The notes beneath the pieces are model-generated. The model was given only the letters and a program-made list of their open reading frames with translations. It was not told the DNA's origin and ran no database searches. A DNA stretch of 64,000 bases from Nicotiana tabacum (lineage: Eukaryota > Streptophyta > Magnoliopsida > Solanales > Solanaceae), in NCBI RefSeq assembly GCF_000715075.1, contig NC_134082.1:104572399-104636398 (forward strand), in the 5' to 3' direction. Below are positions 36,931 through 48,248 of this stretch, one piece after another (within the stretch, counting starts at the first letter, position 1; every line of letters starts with the position of its first letter). A program made the translations under genes and the position numbers.

Positions 36931-37913
36931 AATGCCCTCAAACAAAGGCCACACAAGTCTCATGACAAAGCCCAATACATAATTTTTTTTTAAAAATTGA
37001 CTTATATACATTATTAATTAATTAAAAGCACGAAACCTCTTGGCAAAATATCGCTCGCTTTTTCATGATAAACTTCTTAATATTTAGGACTTTGAAATAT
37101 GAAATATATAATTTAGCATTATTATTATTATTGTCAAACTTATTGTTTTATTAAAGCACTTATAAATCAGAAAATAAGGTTTGGATATAGGTAGACAGAT
37201 GCAGAAGACATGGGTGTCACGGTTCATTCCAAATAAGTGGCTCTACAAATATTTTCTCCTAGAATTTACCAACGGCAAATAAGAATAAAAGACGATTCAT
37301 TTTCTCAGTTTACTTTACTCTTCAAATAGAGCAAAAGCGGTTATAGCATATATAGTATGAAAAGTCAAATTGGGGAATGCACATTTAAATAAATATGTAT
37401 TAATTTTAAATACCGATCATCATTATAATCTTAACACAACATCAAACTCTAAAAATACTTTTGAAATAACACTCGATAATTGCACATCAAATATATATTA
37501 TTTAGTACTAATATTTATAGAACTTTTTTTAAAAAAAATATAATCATTATTCTGGGTACGCGCACGAAACGTGTATCCTAAAACTAGTATACATTAAGAA
37601 CATAAAAAATGGTTAGACTATGATTAGTGTTTTTTAACCTATTATAGCATGTACTCTATCAAAAGATTCTTATACACTATTTAGTGTATAGACTTGTCAA
37701 AAATGTTCAATTTGCACTTTTTAGAAGACTAGTCTCAGGGTACGCGCGTTGCGCGTGTATACTTGTTAATAAGAATAATTATTTTAAAAATTACATATAT
37801 AGTATAATAATAAAAAATTAAAGTTATAAATTAAAAAACTAAAGTAAAAGCGACAAATGTAGATTCTATTTAACTTACTATAATATAAGAAGTCATTCCT
37901 CGCATAAGTCTTT
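36931..37913. other. Intergenic, AT-rich
   Basis: No gene. Two short palindromic motifs stand out: GGTACGCGCACGAAACGTGT (~37556) and GGTACGCGCGTTGCGCGTGT (~37739). Confidence 0.5.
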
Positions 37914-38051
37914 TGTCACGATCCAAATTCCATGGTTGGTCGTGATGACGTCCAATACCGTTGTTAGGCAACCCAACCTTAATCAACTAGTGAGTTCTCA
38001 CTTATTTTACCAAAACAATCCCATTATTTACTTAACTTAAATCTAAAGCAA
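37914..38051 (-). repeat. 138-bp LTR end stub
   Basis: Shares CAAATTCCATGGT.GGTCGTGATG and CTAGTGAGTTCTCACTTATT with the start of the 39805-42466 LTR, then stops at TCTAAAGCAA where gag sequence begins. Confidence 0.9.
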
Positions 38052-38066
38052 CTGGCCTCCACCTGA

Positions 38067-39400
38067 CTAAGCAGTAGCTGGCTGACCTCTCCCTGTCTGG
38101 CCTCCACCTCTAGGACGGCCCCTGCCGGCCTGTCCCCCGCCTCTAGGCGGCTGGGAAACCGGTGCTGCAATCATGGGCTGCGGACCATAATGTACTGCCT
38201 TGCCCCGAAGTCTGTGGAAGGTCCTCTTCATGTGACCCAGATCTCCACACTCGTAACAACCTCTCGGCACTATAGACTATTGTCCGGAAGTTTGACCCTG
38301 ATGGCCTGAATACCCACTGGAGGAACTCTGAATAGCTGGTGGATGGTATGAACTCTCCAGCATAGCACTGAAATATGAACCAGAAGAACCCTGGGGACCT
38401 GAATACCCATTGGAGGAACCCTGAATAGCTGGCGGATGGTAAGAACTCTCTGGTATGGCGCTGAAATAGGGGCGCGCTAGAGCACCTCGAGGAGGTGATG
38501 GTGCTGAATATGGGGGCCTGCTAGGCTGACCCATCCCAAACTGAACTCTGCCCCTAGCCGTGGCACCTCCGAACTCTTCGGAGAATCGGACCCTCTTATC
38601 CTGCTGCTCCTGCTCTCTACCACTCAAACGGTAGCCCTCAATCCTCCGAGCAATCTCCACTGCTAGCTGATAATGAGTCCCCATCTCCACTTCTCGGGCC
38701 ATGTTGGCCCTAATACCAGAATGCAAAACTGCAACGAACCTTCGCACGCTCTCTGCGTCAGTAAGAAGTATCATCAAGGCATGGCGGGATAACTCAGAAA
38801 ACCTCGCCTCATAGTCGGTCACGAACATCTGACCCTGCTCAAGCTGCTCAAACTAATACCGCAGCTCTTCCCTCTCAAAGGGTGGAATATACCTATCCAG
38901 GAACAACTGCGTGAACTGACCCCAAGTGATGGGAGGAGAACCTCCTATCCTGCCAAGAACATAAGACTGCCACCATCTACGGGCCGTGCCCTCCAGCTGG
39001 ATAGTAGTGAAGTCAACCCCATGAGACTCCAATATCCTTATATTGTGCAGTTTGTCCCTGCACCTATCAATGAAATTCTGGGCATCCTCATGACGTTCAC
39101 CCCCAAAGATAGGAGAGTGTAGCCTAGTCCATCTGTCCAATAACTTCTGCGGATCACCATCCGCAGATGGTCTGGGCTCGGGTACCACTGCAGCAACTGG
39201 CTAAGCCCCATCTGCGGGTAGTGCACCCGAATTCTGATACACCGCAGCTGCATGATCAGGAGCTTGAGCAATAGGGGTCTATGCTCCCCCTCCCACCTGT
39301 GATATAGCTGGATCCGTTGGAAATAAACCAGCCTGAGTCATGGTGTCCATGAACCACAACATACGACCCATGACCTCTTAGAAACCTGGTGCTATTATGA
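38067..39400 (-). pseudogene. Gypsy gag with zinc knuckle
   Basis: A single reading frame from above 39203 to 38067 is interrupted only by TAG codons (39203-39201, 38855-38853, 38279-38277). The capsid core reads RWTRLHSPIFGGERHEDAQ, FIDRCRDKLHNI, GTARRWWQSYV, WGQFTQLFLDRYIP and ARFSELSRHA. A Gly/Pro/Ser-rich region with two copies of ESSYHPPAIQ follows. Next is a knuckle CYECGDLGHMKRTF, in which the last Cys of CX2CX4HX4C is Phe. The end is rich in RGGGQ. It would form particles and bind element RNA. Confidence 0.87.
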
Positions 39401-39792
39401 AGTCCGCCGGGGTAGGCTCAGCTGCGGGCACCTCGCCCTGCTCCTCAATAATAGGATCTCCCGCAGGATCCACCGGTGGTGCTAATAGGACAGCTCTGGG
39501 GCGCCCTCGTCCCCTACCTTGAGCCAGTGCCCTCCCCCGGCCTTTGCCTCGGCCTTAGCAATGGGGGAGAAGCTCCTCTCGGGTTTGGAACATCTGTCGT
39601 ACACGTCCTCACCATCTGTGAGAGAATAGAAGAGGGAAATTTAGTATACCAACCACTGCACGATAGAAAATGAATAAAGAGTAGTTTCCTAACACCCTAT
39701 TGCCTCTCGAAGATAAATACAGATGTCTCTGTACCGATCCACAAGACTCTATTAGGTTTGCCCATGACTTGTGAGACCTACGTGAACTTAGT

Positions 39793-39804
39793 GCTCTGAT
39801 ACCA
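39793..39804 (-). other. Gypsy primer binding site (tRNA-iMet)
   Basis: The minus strand reads TGGTATCAGAGC, an exact match to the primer site for initiator tRNA-Met, immediately after the LTR end GGCAACA. Confidence 0.92.
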
Positions 39805-42466
39805 TGTTGCCATGACCCAAATTCCATGGTAGGTCGTGATGGCGCCCAACACCGTTGTTAGGCAAGCCAACCCTAATCAACTAGTGAGTTCTCACTTATT
39901 TTACCAAAACAATCACATTATTTACTTAACTAAAATCTAAAGCAAGTGATAATTAGCAATTCATAATGACGAATATGCAAGCCAAAAGAATAGTCTACCA
40001 ATGTGTGTGCCAGGAACTAGTATCACAAGTACTAGGGCAACTAGTAGAATATACAAAAGAATGTAACTATCCCACTGCCTAAAACAGAATAGACAGTAAT
40101 AACAAAAGAAAAGACTCTGGCATGCTGCTGAATGGCTCGGAAAGGGGCAGCTCACCGCGGAATCTTGGGCGGGTATTAGGAACGTGTGCCAGACTGGTAG
40201 CTAGATGTACCTGCCTCAGAACCTGTACAATTAAGTACAAAAGCATAGTATGACTACATAGATAATATGCACCCAGTAAGTATCCAGTCTAACCTCGAAG
40301 TAGTAGTGACGAGGGGTCGACTTGACGCTTAATAGGGTCAAAATAATATAATTAAAGTGTTATGCTAAGCATGGATGTCATAAATAAATAACACTTTATC
40401 GCAGGAAGTGATAGGTTCTCTCCTAGATAATACCACATATAACCATTTACATTTTGGGGCATTTAACACAATTCAAATCACAGAAAGTACTAAGCAAGAA
40501 GCATGCGCAAATAGTGTCGAGGTCGTACGACCCGATCCAACATAAAAAATAAAGTGTGCACTGCCGGAGGGTCGAACGGCACGAACCATAGATGCATCTA
40601 TTACCCCGCTCGTGAATCATACATGCGACGCAGTCAAATATAAATAAACACAACAAACAGTCAAGCAAGAATTTATCAGGGAAGCAATTACTCAAAGAAA
40701 TGTCAACTTATCTTAAATGGTCAAGAAAATGATATTCCTCTTTATAAATTCATTTGCCACATTTAACATGATTTAAGCAATCTAAATTGACAATAAAGTC
40801 ATAAGAATAGCACATAAAGCATACTTTTGGGTCCTAAACTACCCGAACTTAAGCATAATAGTGGCTACGCACAGACTCTCGTCACCTTGTGTGTACGTAG
40901 CCCCCACAATTAGTGGCAATTATTCAATTATTTCACATATAGGGACAATTCCCTCTTACAAGGTTATAAAGGAGACTCACCTCGCTCCAAAGCTTACTTC
41001 CAATATCAAGAACTTGCTCAAACCCTCAATTTGGAGCTAAATGATCCAAAACTAATTAAACGGGGTAAGAACTAGTCAATACAAGCTCAAGAGATCATAT
41101 TCCAACTATTAAAGAAATTCTCCAACCCTAAATACAAGTTTCCTAAAATTTATCCCCGGTCCCACATGCCCGGATTCCGGAAATATTTGAGGGAAGTTGT
41201 TACTCATAACCTAAGGATCAGGAATATATAATTTTTACTTTATTCCATGACAAATTTCGTGGTTAAATCTTATTTTTATCAAAACCCTTGGTTTACTCTA
41301 ATCCCATAATTTTTCACTAATCTTTATGTGTTAATCTACCCAAAACCCAAGTATTAAACTTACATTAAGTAGGAATAACTTACTTCTCAATGCTAGGTTG
41401 AAATCCCCTCTTTGGAAGCTCCCAAATCGCCCAAACAATGAAGGAAATGTGCCAAAAATGACACATTCCCGTATTAAATGAAGGCACTGCCTTCACCGAT
41501 TTCCGCACCTATGGTTAGGGGACCGCATATGTGGTCTCAATTCTACGAGGGATAGTCTGCATCTGCAGAGTTGGGCTGGGCTGGCAGGGACCGCTTCTGC
41601 AGTCTGGGGTCCACTGCTGCGGTTCCACTTCTGCAGAAAAGGAGCCATATCTGCGATTCCTGGGCTCCTCTCCCTAGGCCGCACCTGCGAGGGCTCGACC
41701 GCTCTTGTGGTTTTGCACCTACAACTGACCAATCACAGGTGCGGTTATGACAGATACCTGGAGCTTCAGCTCCTTTCAATTTTTTTTAACTTCACTCGAG
41801 CCTCGTCCGATTGACGCTCGGGGCCCCCGGGCCCAACCCGAACATACCGACAAGTTTGAAATCATAAAATGGACTCGCTTGAACCCTCGGAATGCCCGAA
41901 ACAATGCTAAATCTAAGAGTCACCCCCTAAAACCAATTGAATTAAACTTATCAACTTCAAGTTCTTAAATTTACTTCCAATACGACGAAACACACTTACA
42001 CCACTCGGATTGACACCAAATTTTGCGTGCAACTCTTAAATGGCAATACGGAACTATTCTCGATCTCGGAACTCTGATCGGACCTTGATAACACAAAACC
42101 CGCTCCAAACCAAATATTTAAGAACTTCAAAATCCTTAAAGAATTAACTTTCACTATTAGGCGCCAAAATGCTCCCGGGTCATCTAAAACCTGATCCGAA
42201 CATATGCCCAAGTCCGAAATCATCATAGGAACCTATTGGAATCTTCAAATCCAGATTTTGAGGTTGTTTACTCAAAATGTTGACTGAAGTTAAATTTGGA
42301 CTTTTAAGCCAACCTTAAGGAACCAAGTGTTCCGATTTCAATCTAAACTCTTCCAAATCCCGAATCAACTATCCTCGCAAGTCATAAATCAGTTAAAGCA
42401 AGTACGGGCAGTCTCATTTAGGGGAATGGGGTTCTAGAAAACAAAGAGACCGGTCAGATCGTTACA
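39805..42466 (-). repeat. Gypsy 5' LTR, ~2.66 kb
   Basis: Read on the minus strand it begins TGTAACGATCTGACCGGTC and ends GGTCATGGCAACA. It has a GC-rich word array (41500-41750, CCGCTTCTGC / CTGCGG-type words), then a TATA-like AATAC/TTTAAT stretch (~41475), GGGCGATTTGGG (~41430) and GAAGTAAG (~41385). Open frames inside it are not genes. Confidence 0.85.
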
Positions 42467-43138
42467 TTTTCAGATGGCTTAAGCTTCGAGATTCCTTTAC
42501 TTCTACGATATTGTATTGGTCAAAATCTGACCACTGCGGTCAAGCTGACCAACATCCCGTCCAAGCGACAAGGTATCGAAAGACGACATGATCCATTCTA
42601 CATCCCGCACTTAACGACATCCGTCAAGTCAGAAGAAACAATGTTCAGGGGACGATCAAGACAGATAGTATGAGAGAGTGTCAGACCAAGTAAATAACAA
42701 AGGTCCCATGACTATATATAGGAAGGGAAAACCTTCGATTATAGGGAGGTTCTCCACTCCATCCTTCTTCCTTAGTCCTCTCTTTTGTAAAGCGACCGTT
42801 TGGATCGTTACATCTTCAGATGGCTTAAGCTTCGAGATTCCTTTACTTCTACCATATTGTATTGGTAAAAATCTGACCACTGCGGTCAAGCTGACCAACA
42901 TCCCGTCCAAGCGACAAGGTATCGAAAGACGACATGATCCATTCTACATCCCACACTCACGACATCCATCGAGTCAAAAGAAACAACGTTCAGGGGATGA
43001 CCAAGACAGATAGTGTGAGAGAGAGTTAGACCAAGTAAATAGCAAAGGTCCCATGACTATATATAGGAAGGGAAAACCTTCGGTTATAGGGAGGTTCTCC
43101 ACTCCATCCTCCTTCCTTAGTCCTCTCTTTTGTAATCT
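42447..43138. repeat. 346-bp tandem duplication across an LTR boundary
   Basis: Copies at ~42447-42792 and ~42793-43138. Each contains GATCGTTACA (the gypsy LTR end), CAGATGGCTTAAGCTTCGAG, and the first ~280 bp of the LTR that starts TGTATTGGT. The junction is at CTCTTTTGTAA|AGCGACCG. Confidence 0.9.
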
Positions 43139-43375
43139 TCGTAATGAAAAGAACGAAGCAATCTCCTGGAAAACATGTAAAACAACCTTCTCCATTGATT
43201 AATAAGAACCATAATGAAGAGTTTCAACAAGATTGATTACCTTTATTTCGTCTCATATATTATTTTTTTCAATTAGCTCATCGATCTGGAATTTATTATG
43301 TTTAACTAAGATTTACCCCTTCACTTTCTTTAATTGATTTGTTCAAAAAGGCTCCAATATCTTTTAAGTCAAACA
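42858..43375 (+). repeat. LARD 5' LTR
   Basis: 518 bp from TGTATTGGT to AAGTCAAACA. A TATA box CTATATATAGG is at 43058-43068. It differs from the 3' LTR by only scattered changes. Confidence 0.93.
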
Positions 43376-43377
43376 AT

Positions 43378-43395
43378 TTGGTGCCGTCTGTGGGG
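43378..43395 (+). other. LARD primer binding site
   Basis: TTGGTGCCGTCTGTGGGG three bases after the LTR end. It is not the tRNA-iMet type used by the other elements in this window; it resembles the TGGCGCC... sites of Tat/Ogre elements. Confidence 0.7.
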
Positions 43396-43950
43396 ATTTC
43401 TTAGTGAAATTTCCTAGTCTCTTCCAGATCAAAGATAAGAAACACGATTACCCACCGAAAAGAGCGCTAAGGCAAAGCCCAACCCACGTAGGGCAGAGGC
43501 GAAACATAGGAAGGGAAGGAGAACTGAATACAGTCACCAAATTTCGGAATCATCGCCTCATCAACTGTCGAAATGCTAGACAAAATGAGCAACGTTACAA
43601 ACCTACTCTCATTCACCGATCCATCGGATGGGGGTAATGAAAGTATCATTTTAACTTACCTTCTACTCTTTGCTCTAGCAGGAACACAAGTGCTGTGCAG
43701 GCGAGCGAGCAAAGAAACATCTCAATCAGAGAATGGGAAACTACTACAAGACAACTGAAACATTGCCTGTCGATGACATCTCCAGGTCGGAAGGCAGGAA
43801 TCAGACTAGGAAACTCCAATATGCGCGCAAAACGAACATAAGCAAAACAACAATGTTTCGTACTCTCCGACATTGCACTCTCCGATGCAAACAATATCAA
43901 GCAAACTGGGACTCCCCCAAAGGATGCCTGATTCTCCAAAAACTGGAACT

Positions 43951-44895
43951 GACGACGGGTTAACATTTCGATAAGTTCAAAATAACACCCTTTAAGGCCA
44001 ATGGCCTTCGCCAAAAAGAAGAGTTCGACCTCGATCGAACGACAACGGGTTACCATTTCGATAAGTTCAAAATAACACCCTTTAAGGCTAAGGGCCTTCA
44101 CCAAAAAGAAGAGTTCGACCTCGATCGAACGACGACAGATTACTATTTTGATAAGTTCGAAATAACACCCTTTAAGGCCAAGGGACTTCGCCAAAAAGAA
44201 GGCTTCGACCTCGATCGAACGACGACGGGTTACCATTTCGATAAGTTCGAAATAACACCCTTTAAGGCTAAGGGCCTTCGCCAAAAAAGAAAAGTTTGAC
44301 CTCGATCGAACGACGACGGGTTACCATTTCGGTAAGTTCGAAATAACACCCTTTAAGGCTAAGGGCTTCGCAAAAAAAAGGGTTCGACCTCGATCGAGCG
44401 ACGACGGGTTACTATTTCGATAGGTCAAAATAACACCCTTTAAGGCTAAGGGCCTCGCCAAAAAGAACAGTTCGACCTTGATCGAACGGCGATGGGTTAC
44501 CATTTTGATAAGTTTGAAATAACACCATTTAAGGCTAAGGGCCTTCTCCAAAAAGAAGAGTTCGACCTCGATCGAACGAAGACAGGTTACCATTTCGATA
44601 AGTTCGAAATAACACCCTTTAAGGCTAAGGGCCTTCGCCAAAAAGAAGAGTTTGACCTTGATCGAACGACAACGGGTTACCATTTCGATAAGTTCGAAAT
44701 GACACCCTTTAAGGCTAAGGTCCTTCGCCAAAAAGAAGAGTTCGACCTCGATTGAACGACGACGAGTTACTATTTCGATAAGTTCGAAATTACACCCTTT
44801 AAGGCCAAGGGCCTTCGTCAAAAAGAAGAGTTCGACCTTGATTGAGCAACGATGGGTTGACATTTCGACAAAAGTTCGAAATTGCACCCTCAAGG
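43951..44895. repeat. 90-bp tandem array, about 11 copies, in the LARD
   Basis: Unit starts at 43951, 44041, 44131, 44221, ~44312, ~44401, ~44488, ~44578, ~44668, ~44758 and ~44848. Each reads GACGACGGGTTACCATTTCG, ATAAGTTCGAAATAACACCC, TTTAAGGCTAAGGGCCTTCG, CCAAAAAGAAGAGTTCGACC, TCGATCGAAC. Because 90 is a multiple of three, long open frames appear on both strands (for example 43646-44284, 44321-44899); I do not take them as genes. Confidence 0.97.
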
Positions 44896-45212
44896 CCACG
44901 AGCCATCGCCAAAGAGAAAATTCAAAATATCCCTAAGGCCAAGGCCGACAGAAAATATAAAGGGAAAAAAACCCGGGACTCGCCATATGGGAATCTACCT
45001 CGCACCAAAGTCATGAAAAGCAAAAACAAAGACAAAGTACAAGGAAAATAACAACGAAAAATTCTTTATACAAAGTCATTGCGCAAACGGTCGTAGATTA
45101 CACATGTCCCAAGCCAACAATAGAAAAGAAAAAAGGAAAAAGAAATAACGACAACCGGCAACGAATGTATAAAAAAAACAACAAACAAAAAATAGACAAA
45201 GACAACATTCTT

Positions 45213-47889
45213 TCACTCAGCGTCATCACCGCCACCATCATTGCCACCATATCCAAGAAGCCCTCCCTTATCATCTGCGCCCTCATCGGCCTCCAGATTC
45301 GTAGAGTCGTAACCATAGTTGACACGAGCCTCTCGCGCCTTTGCACGTGCTCCTTCATATGCGGCCTTAATAACATTGCCCGCCTCCTAAAAACTCTTGT
45401 ATATATCCCGCTGAGCTTCAACATGAACCCAAAGCTCATGTAAGTGGCGGGGAACAACGGTGGAGGAGGACTCAATTTGAGCCAACAGTTGCTCCTTTTC
45501 GGCTTCCAGAGTGACGACTCGACCTCCTAAGGTCGAAGCTTCCCGGTCGATCTCACCAATATGTTCCTCAAGACTCGCCTCCATTAGCGTGGTCGTCACT
45601 CTCTCCGACTCCTGCTCAAACTGGAGGACACAGATAGTGTTCTCCAGGGCCGCCACCCTTGTCGAGGCCGCAGACCAGGCACTCTCGATACTCTCCAACC
45701 CGGCAACCTTTTTCTCTAATTCGGCCAACTTTCCCATCCACTCCGCATAATCGCCTCGACCTTGATAAGATTTTGATCCATCTCGGCCTGCATCGACCTC
45801 GGTTTCTCCTGTAGATAGTCACACTCTGCGGCTACCCCCTTGCCCAACTCAAGCTCTTCGTTCTTCGCACAAAGTTGCTCCTCGAGCACACTATTTCTGT
45901 GAATGACCTCGATCAACTGCTGGTCTCTCTTCTCTAGTTCCTCGCCGAGGGATCGAGCACCGGGGATTCTCCCTTAGCTGTGCGTGCATCTCATGTCACT
46001 TGTCGCGATAGCATTGATACTTCTCCAGCATCTTTAAGAAAATCTTAGCCCCAATGTCGGCCTTGTGCATACTCTCCACTTCCACCATGTACGTCTGAAA
46101 AATGAGAAGATGGGTTAAAGCCATATCGACAAGAAAAACGAGAAAAGTATAAAAGAAAAGAGTAACGTACTCTCAAGCTCATAACGACCACCTCATTCAT
46201 CAAATCGACATCAGGAACGTTCCAGAGAGCCTCATTCTCGGTAGCGGAGCACAAAATGTCGAACTGTGGCACCAAATCTTCTCTGTCCCCTAGGAGATTA
46301 ACATCCAAATAGATCTCAAGAATACGGGCCAGGCCTCCTGCATGAACCATCGAGTGGGTAATACCCTCCTCAAACATCCTAACATCATTAGGATCGAGGT
46401 CCGACTCGGATTCATAGTCGTCGACCACAATGCCCTTTCCTCTTTCAGCAGCTGAGGAGGAAGCACGACTAGGTACGGAGGATGAAGGTACGTCCAAAAC
46501 CATAACGATGGCCTCAGGAATTTGGCCCCACATCACAGAAGGTTGCTGATCAATGACAGTAGCAGGAATCTCCGTCAATGAGGCAGACATGACGGCTGGC
46601 TCCATCTCTATAGGCGGAGTGGTATCAACCCCCACCCCAGACCCTATCAAGGGAGAGTCGTCCAGGTGTATTACAGTTGGAGGAGTCGTCTCAAATTCCA
46701 CTCGCTTCCTCTTGGACGACCCTTCTTCTTCCTCAGCACAGATTCATCGGTCAGACGAGCGACATGAGTTGGGACCTCAGTCTAAGAGGTGGCCTCCGAA
46801 GGAATAATCACGACCGTAGACTCAACTAAAGTAGCCCTCAATAAAGATTGAGCAGTAGGTGTTGCAGCAGGGCAAGCGAACGCTGTCGGCTAACGAAAAT
46901 CTAATGGAGGAGCCCTCGCTCTCCGTACTCTCCCTGGCATCGACAAACAACACGTAAGAAACTAAGTAAAAAGAGAGGAAAAATATCAAACAGAAACAAT
47001 ATCTCACCTGTAAGGGGCCTGCGTCCAAATTTTTCATAAAAGGCCGACCATGTGCGAACCCCCACCATATGGGGAAGGATGGAACTCACCCACTCGCGGA
47101 TACCTTCGACAGATGAAGGGGGCAATTTCTCGGTTGCAGAGACACAAGAGGGTTTAATACTGTAACAGAAAACGGTCGGATATCTCACCGACTAAGAACA
47201 TAAGAAACTTACTTGCAAAGTTCCACTTCCCAGGGAACCCCGTTGGATCTGCCACAATGTGCTCGGTCCGCACATAGAAATAATTCTCATAAAAACGATG
47301 GTTATCCCTGTCGTCCATTTTCACCACCAGAATCTTCGACCCCGGAGGACGCATGTGAATCATCGTGACACGAATGAGTTGAGAGGCGAATATATTGAGC
47401 ATATGATCCAAAGTGATCTCACGACCGGTGAGTTTCGCAAACTTGAGCAACATAAGGAACAACTTGTATAGGTACGGTGAAAGTTGGGCGGGGCATACTT
47501 CGTAAAAACAGCATAAATCTACCACTAGAAGAGGGAGATGGAGTGTGTATCCGATAAGAAAGGGGTAGGCGTAGAACACGCAATACCCGGGACAGTCAAA
47601 ATGAACTATACCGTTCCCTACCGCCGGCCGCATGTCAATGTAATTGGGGATTCCCCACCTAGCTTTCAACTCTGCAATGTCTTCTTCTTTTATGACAGAG
47701 GGGACAGGTTCTGGCTCCACCCTGACGCGACTGTAGAAGTCAGTCCATTCTCTCCCAAGACGAGGCAAGATCTCGGTTACCGACGGGACCTCCTCATCTT
47801 CCACCACTTCTACTCATCCGGTGGCTAAAACAACCTTTTTCAGCACCGGAATTGTGACAGGAGATCAGTGCGAGAAGAATCACCAGCCA
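45213..47889 (-). pseudogene. Antisense gene of the LARD ('putative gypsy-type transposon' family), multi-exon
   Basis: Reads against the element. It starts MAGDSSRTDLLSQ at 47889, and after a frame disturbance (47810-47850) runs 47807 to ~47213: EILPRLGREWTDFYSRV, GIPNYIDMRP, FYAYPFLIGYTLHLPLLV, CPAQLSPYLYKLFLMLLKFA, VKMDDRDNHRFYENYFYVRTE and FPGKWNFA. A donor GTAAGTTT and an acceptor TTACAG lead to 47160-47000 (SSVEGIREWVSSILPHMVGV, SAFYEKFGRR), then a middle exon (46690-46170, LARILEIYLDVNLLGDREDL). The last exon is a coiled coil (LAELEKKVAGLE, TLGGRVVTLEAEKEQLLAQIE) ending GGGDDAE and TGA at 45213. Such proteins recur in Solanaceae Tat-type elements; function is unknown. Several stops make this copy doubtful as a working gene. 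Confidence 0.78.
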
Positions 47890-48248
47890 TTTTGTCAAGA
47901 CGGTGTGGCAAAAAGACAATGGAAAGGAAGGATGAAAGTTTTCGGCCAACTGGGGGTGAATAAAAATTCGGAGTATCAGGAAGAACGTATATTCGTAAAA
48001 ATCTTTCAAACGAAGGGCAAATAAGTGTGTTAATCGAATGATGTGTTCCTTCTATTTATAAAAGACATAATTTCCCCAAACACGAAGCCCAAGAGTCGCC
48101 AATCAATTCTGATAGGGCACGAAACATTTCAATTCCCTAGGAACATATGTCATAATGGCGACAACCACGAAATAACGTTTCAATCCAAACGGCGTTTCGA
48201 TTTTGAAACTGTCATAACGGTCTAAGGATATTGAAAGAGCACCGTCAC

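Larger units (their letters stand above)
37914..42466 (-). mobile_element. Ty3/gypsy element reduced to one LTR, PBS and gag
   Basis: On the minus strand: a full 5' LTR (42466-39805), an initiator tRNA-Met primer binding site (39804-39793), a leader and gag (to ~38052), then abruptly 138 bp (38051-37914) that duplicate the 3' end of the LTR (compare 37914-38051 with 39805-39945). Protease, pol and most of the 3' LTR are absent. The join of gag to an LTR end suggests a template switch during reverse transcription or a later deletion. The two flanks (TCTTT and TTTTC) do not form a clear duplication. Confidence 0.88.

Noticed and set aside
41493..41779. Minus-strand frames rich in Arg/Pro/Ala in the gypsy LTR
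   Set aside because: They come from the GC-rich word array of the LTR; no protein features.
43646..44899. Long minus-strand frames repeating LKGCYFELIEMVTRRRSIEVE
   Set aside because: The 90-bp unit is a multiple of three, so open frames arise on both strands; codon content and context give no support for a protein.
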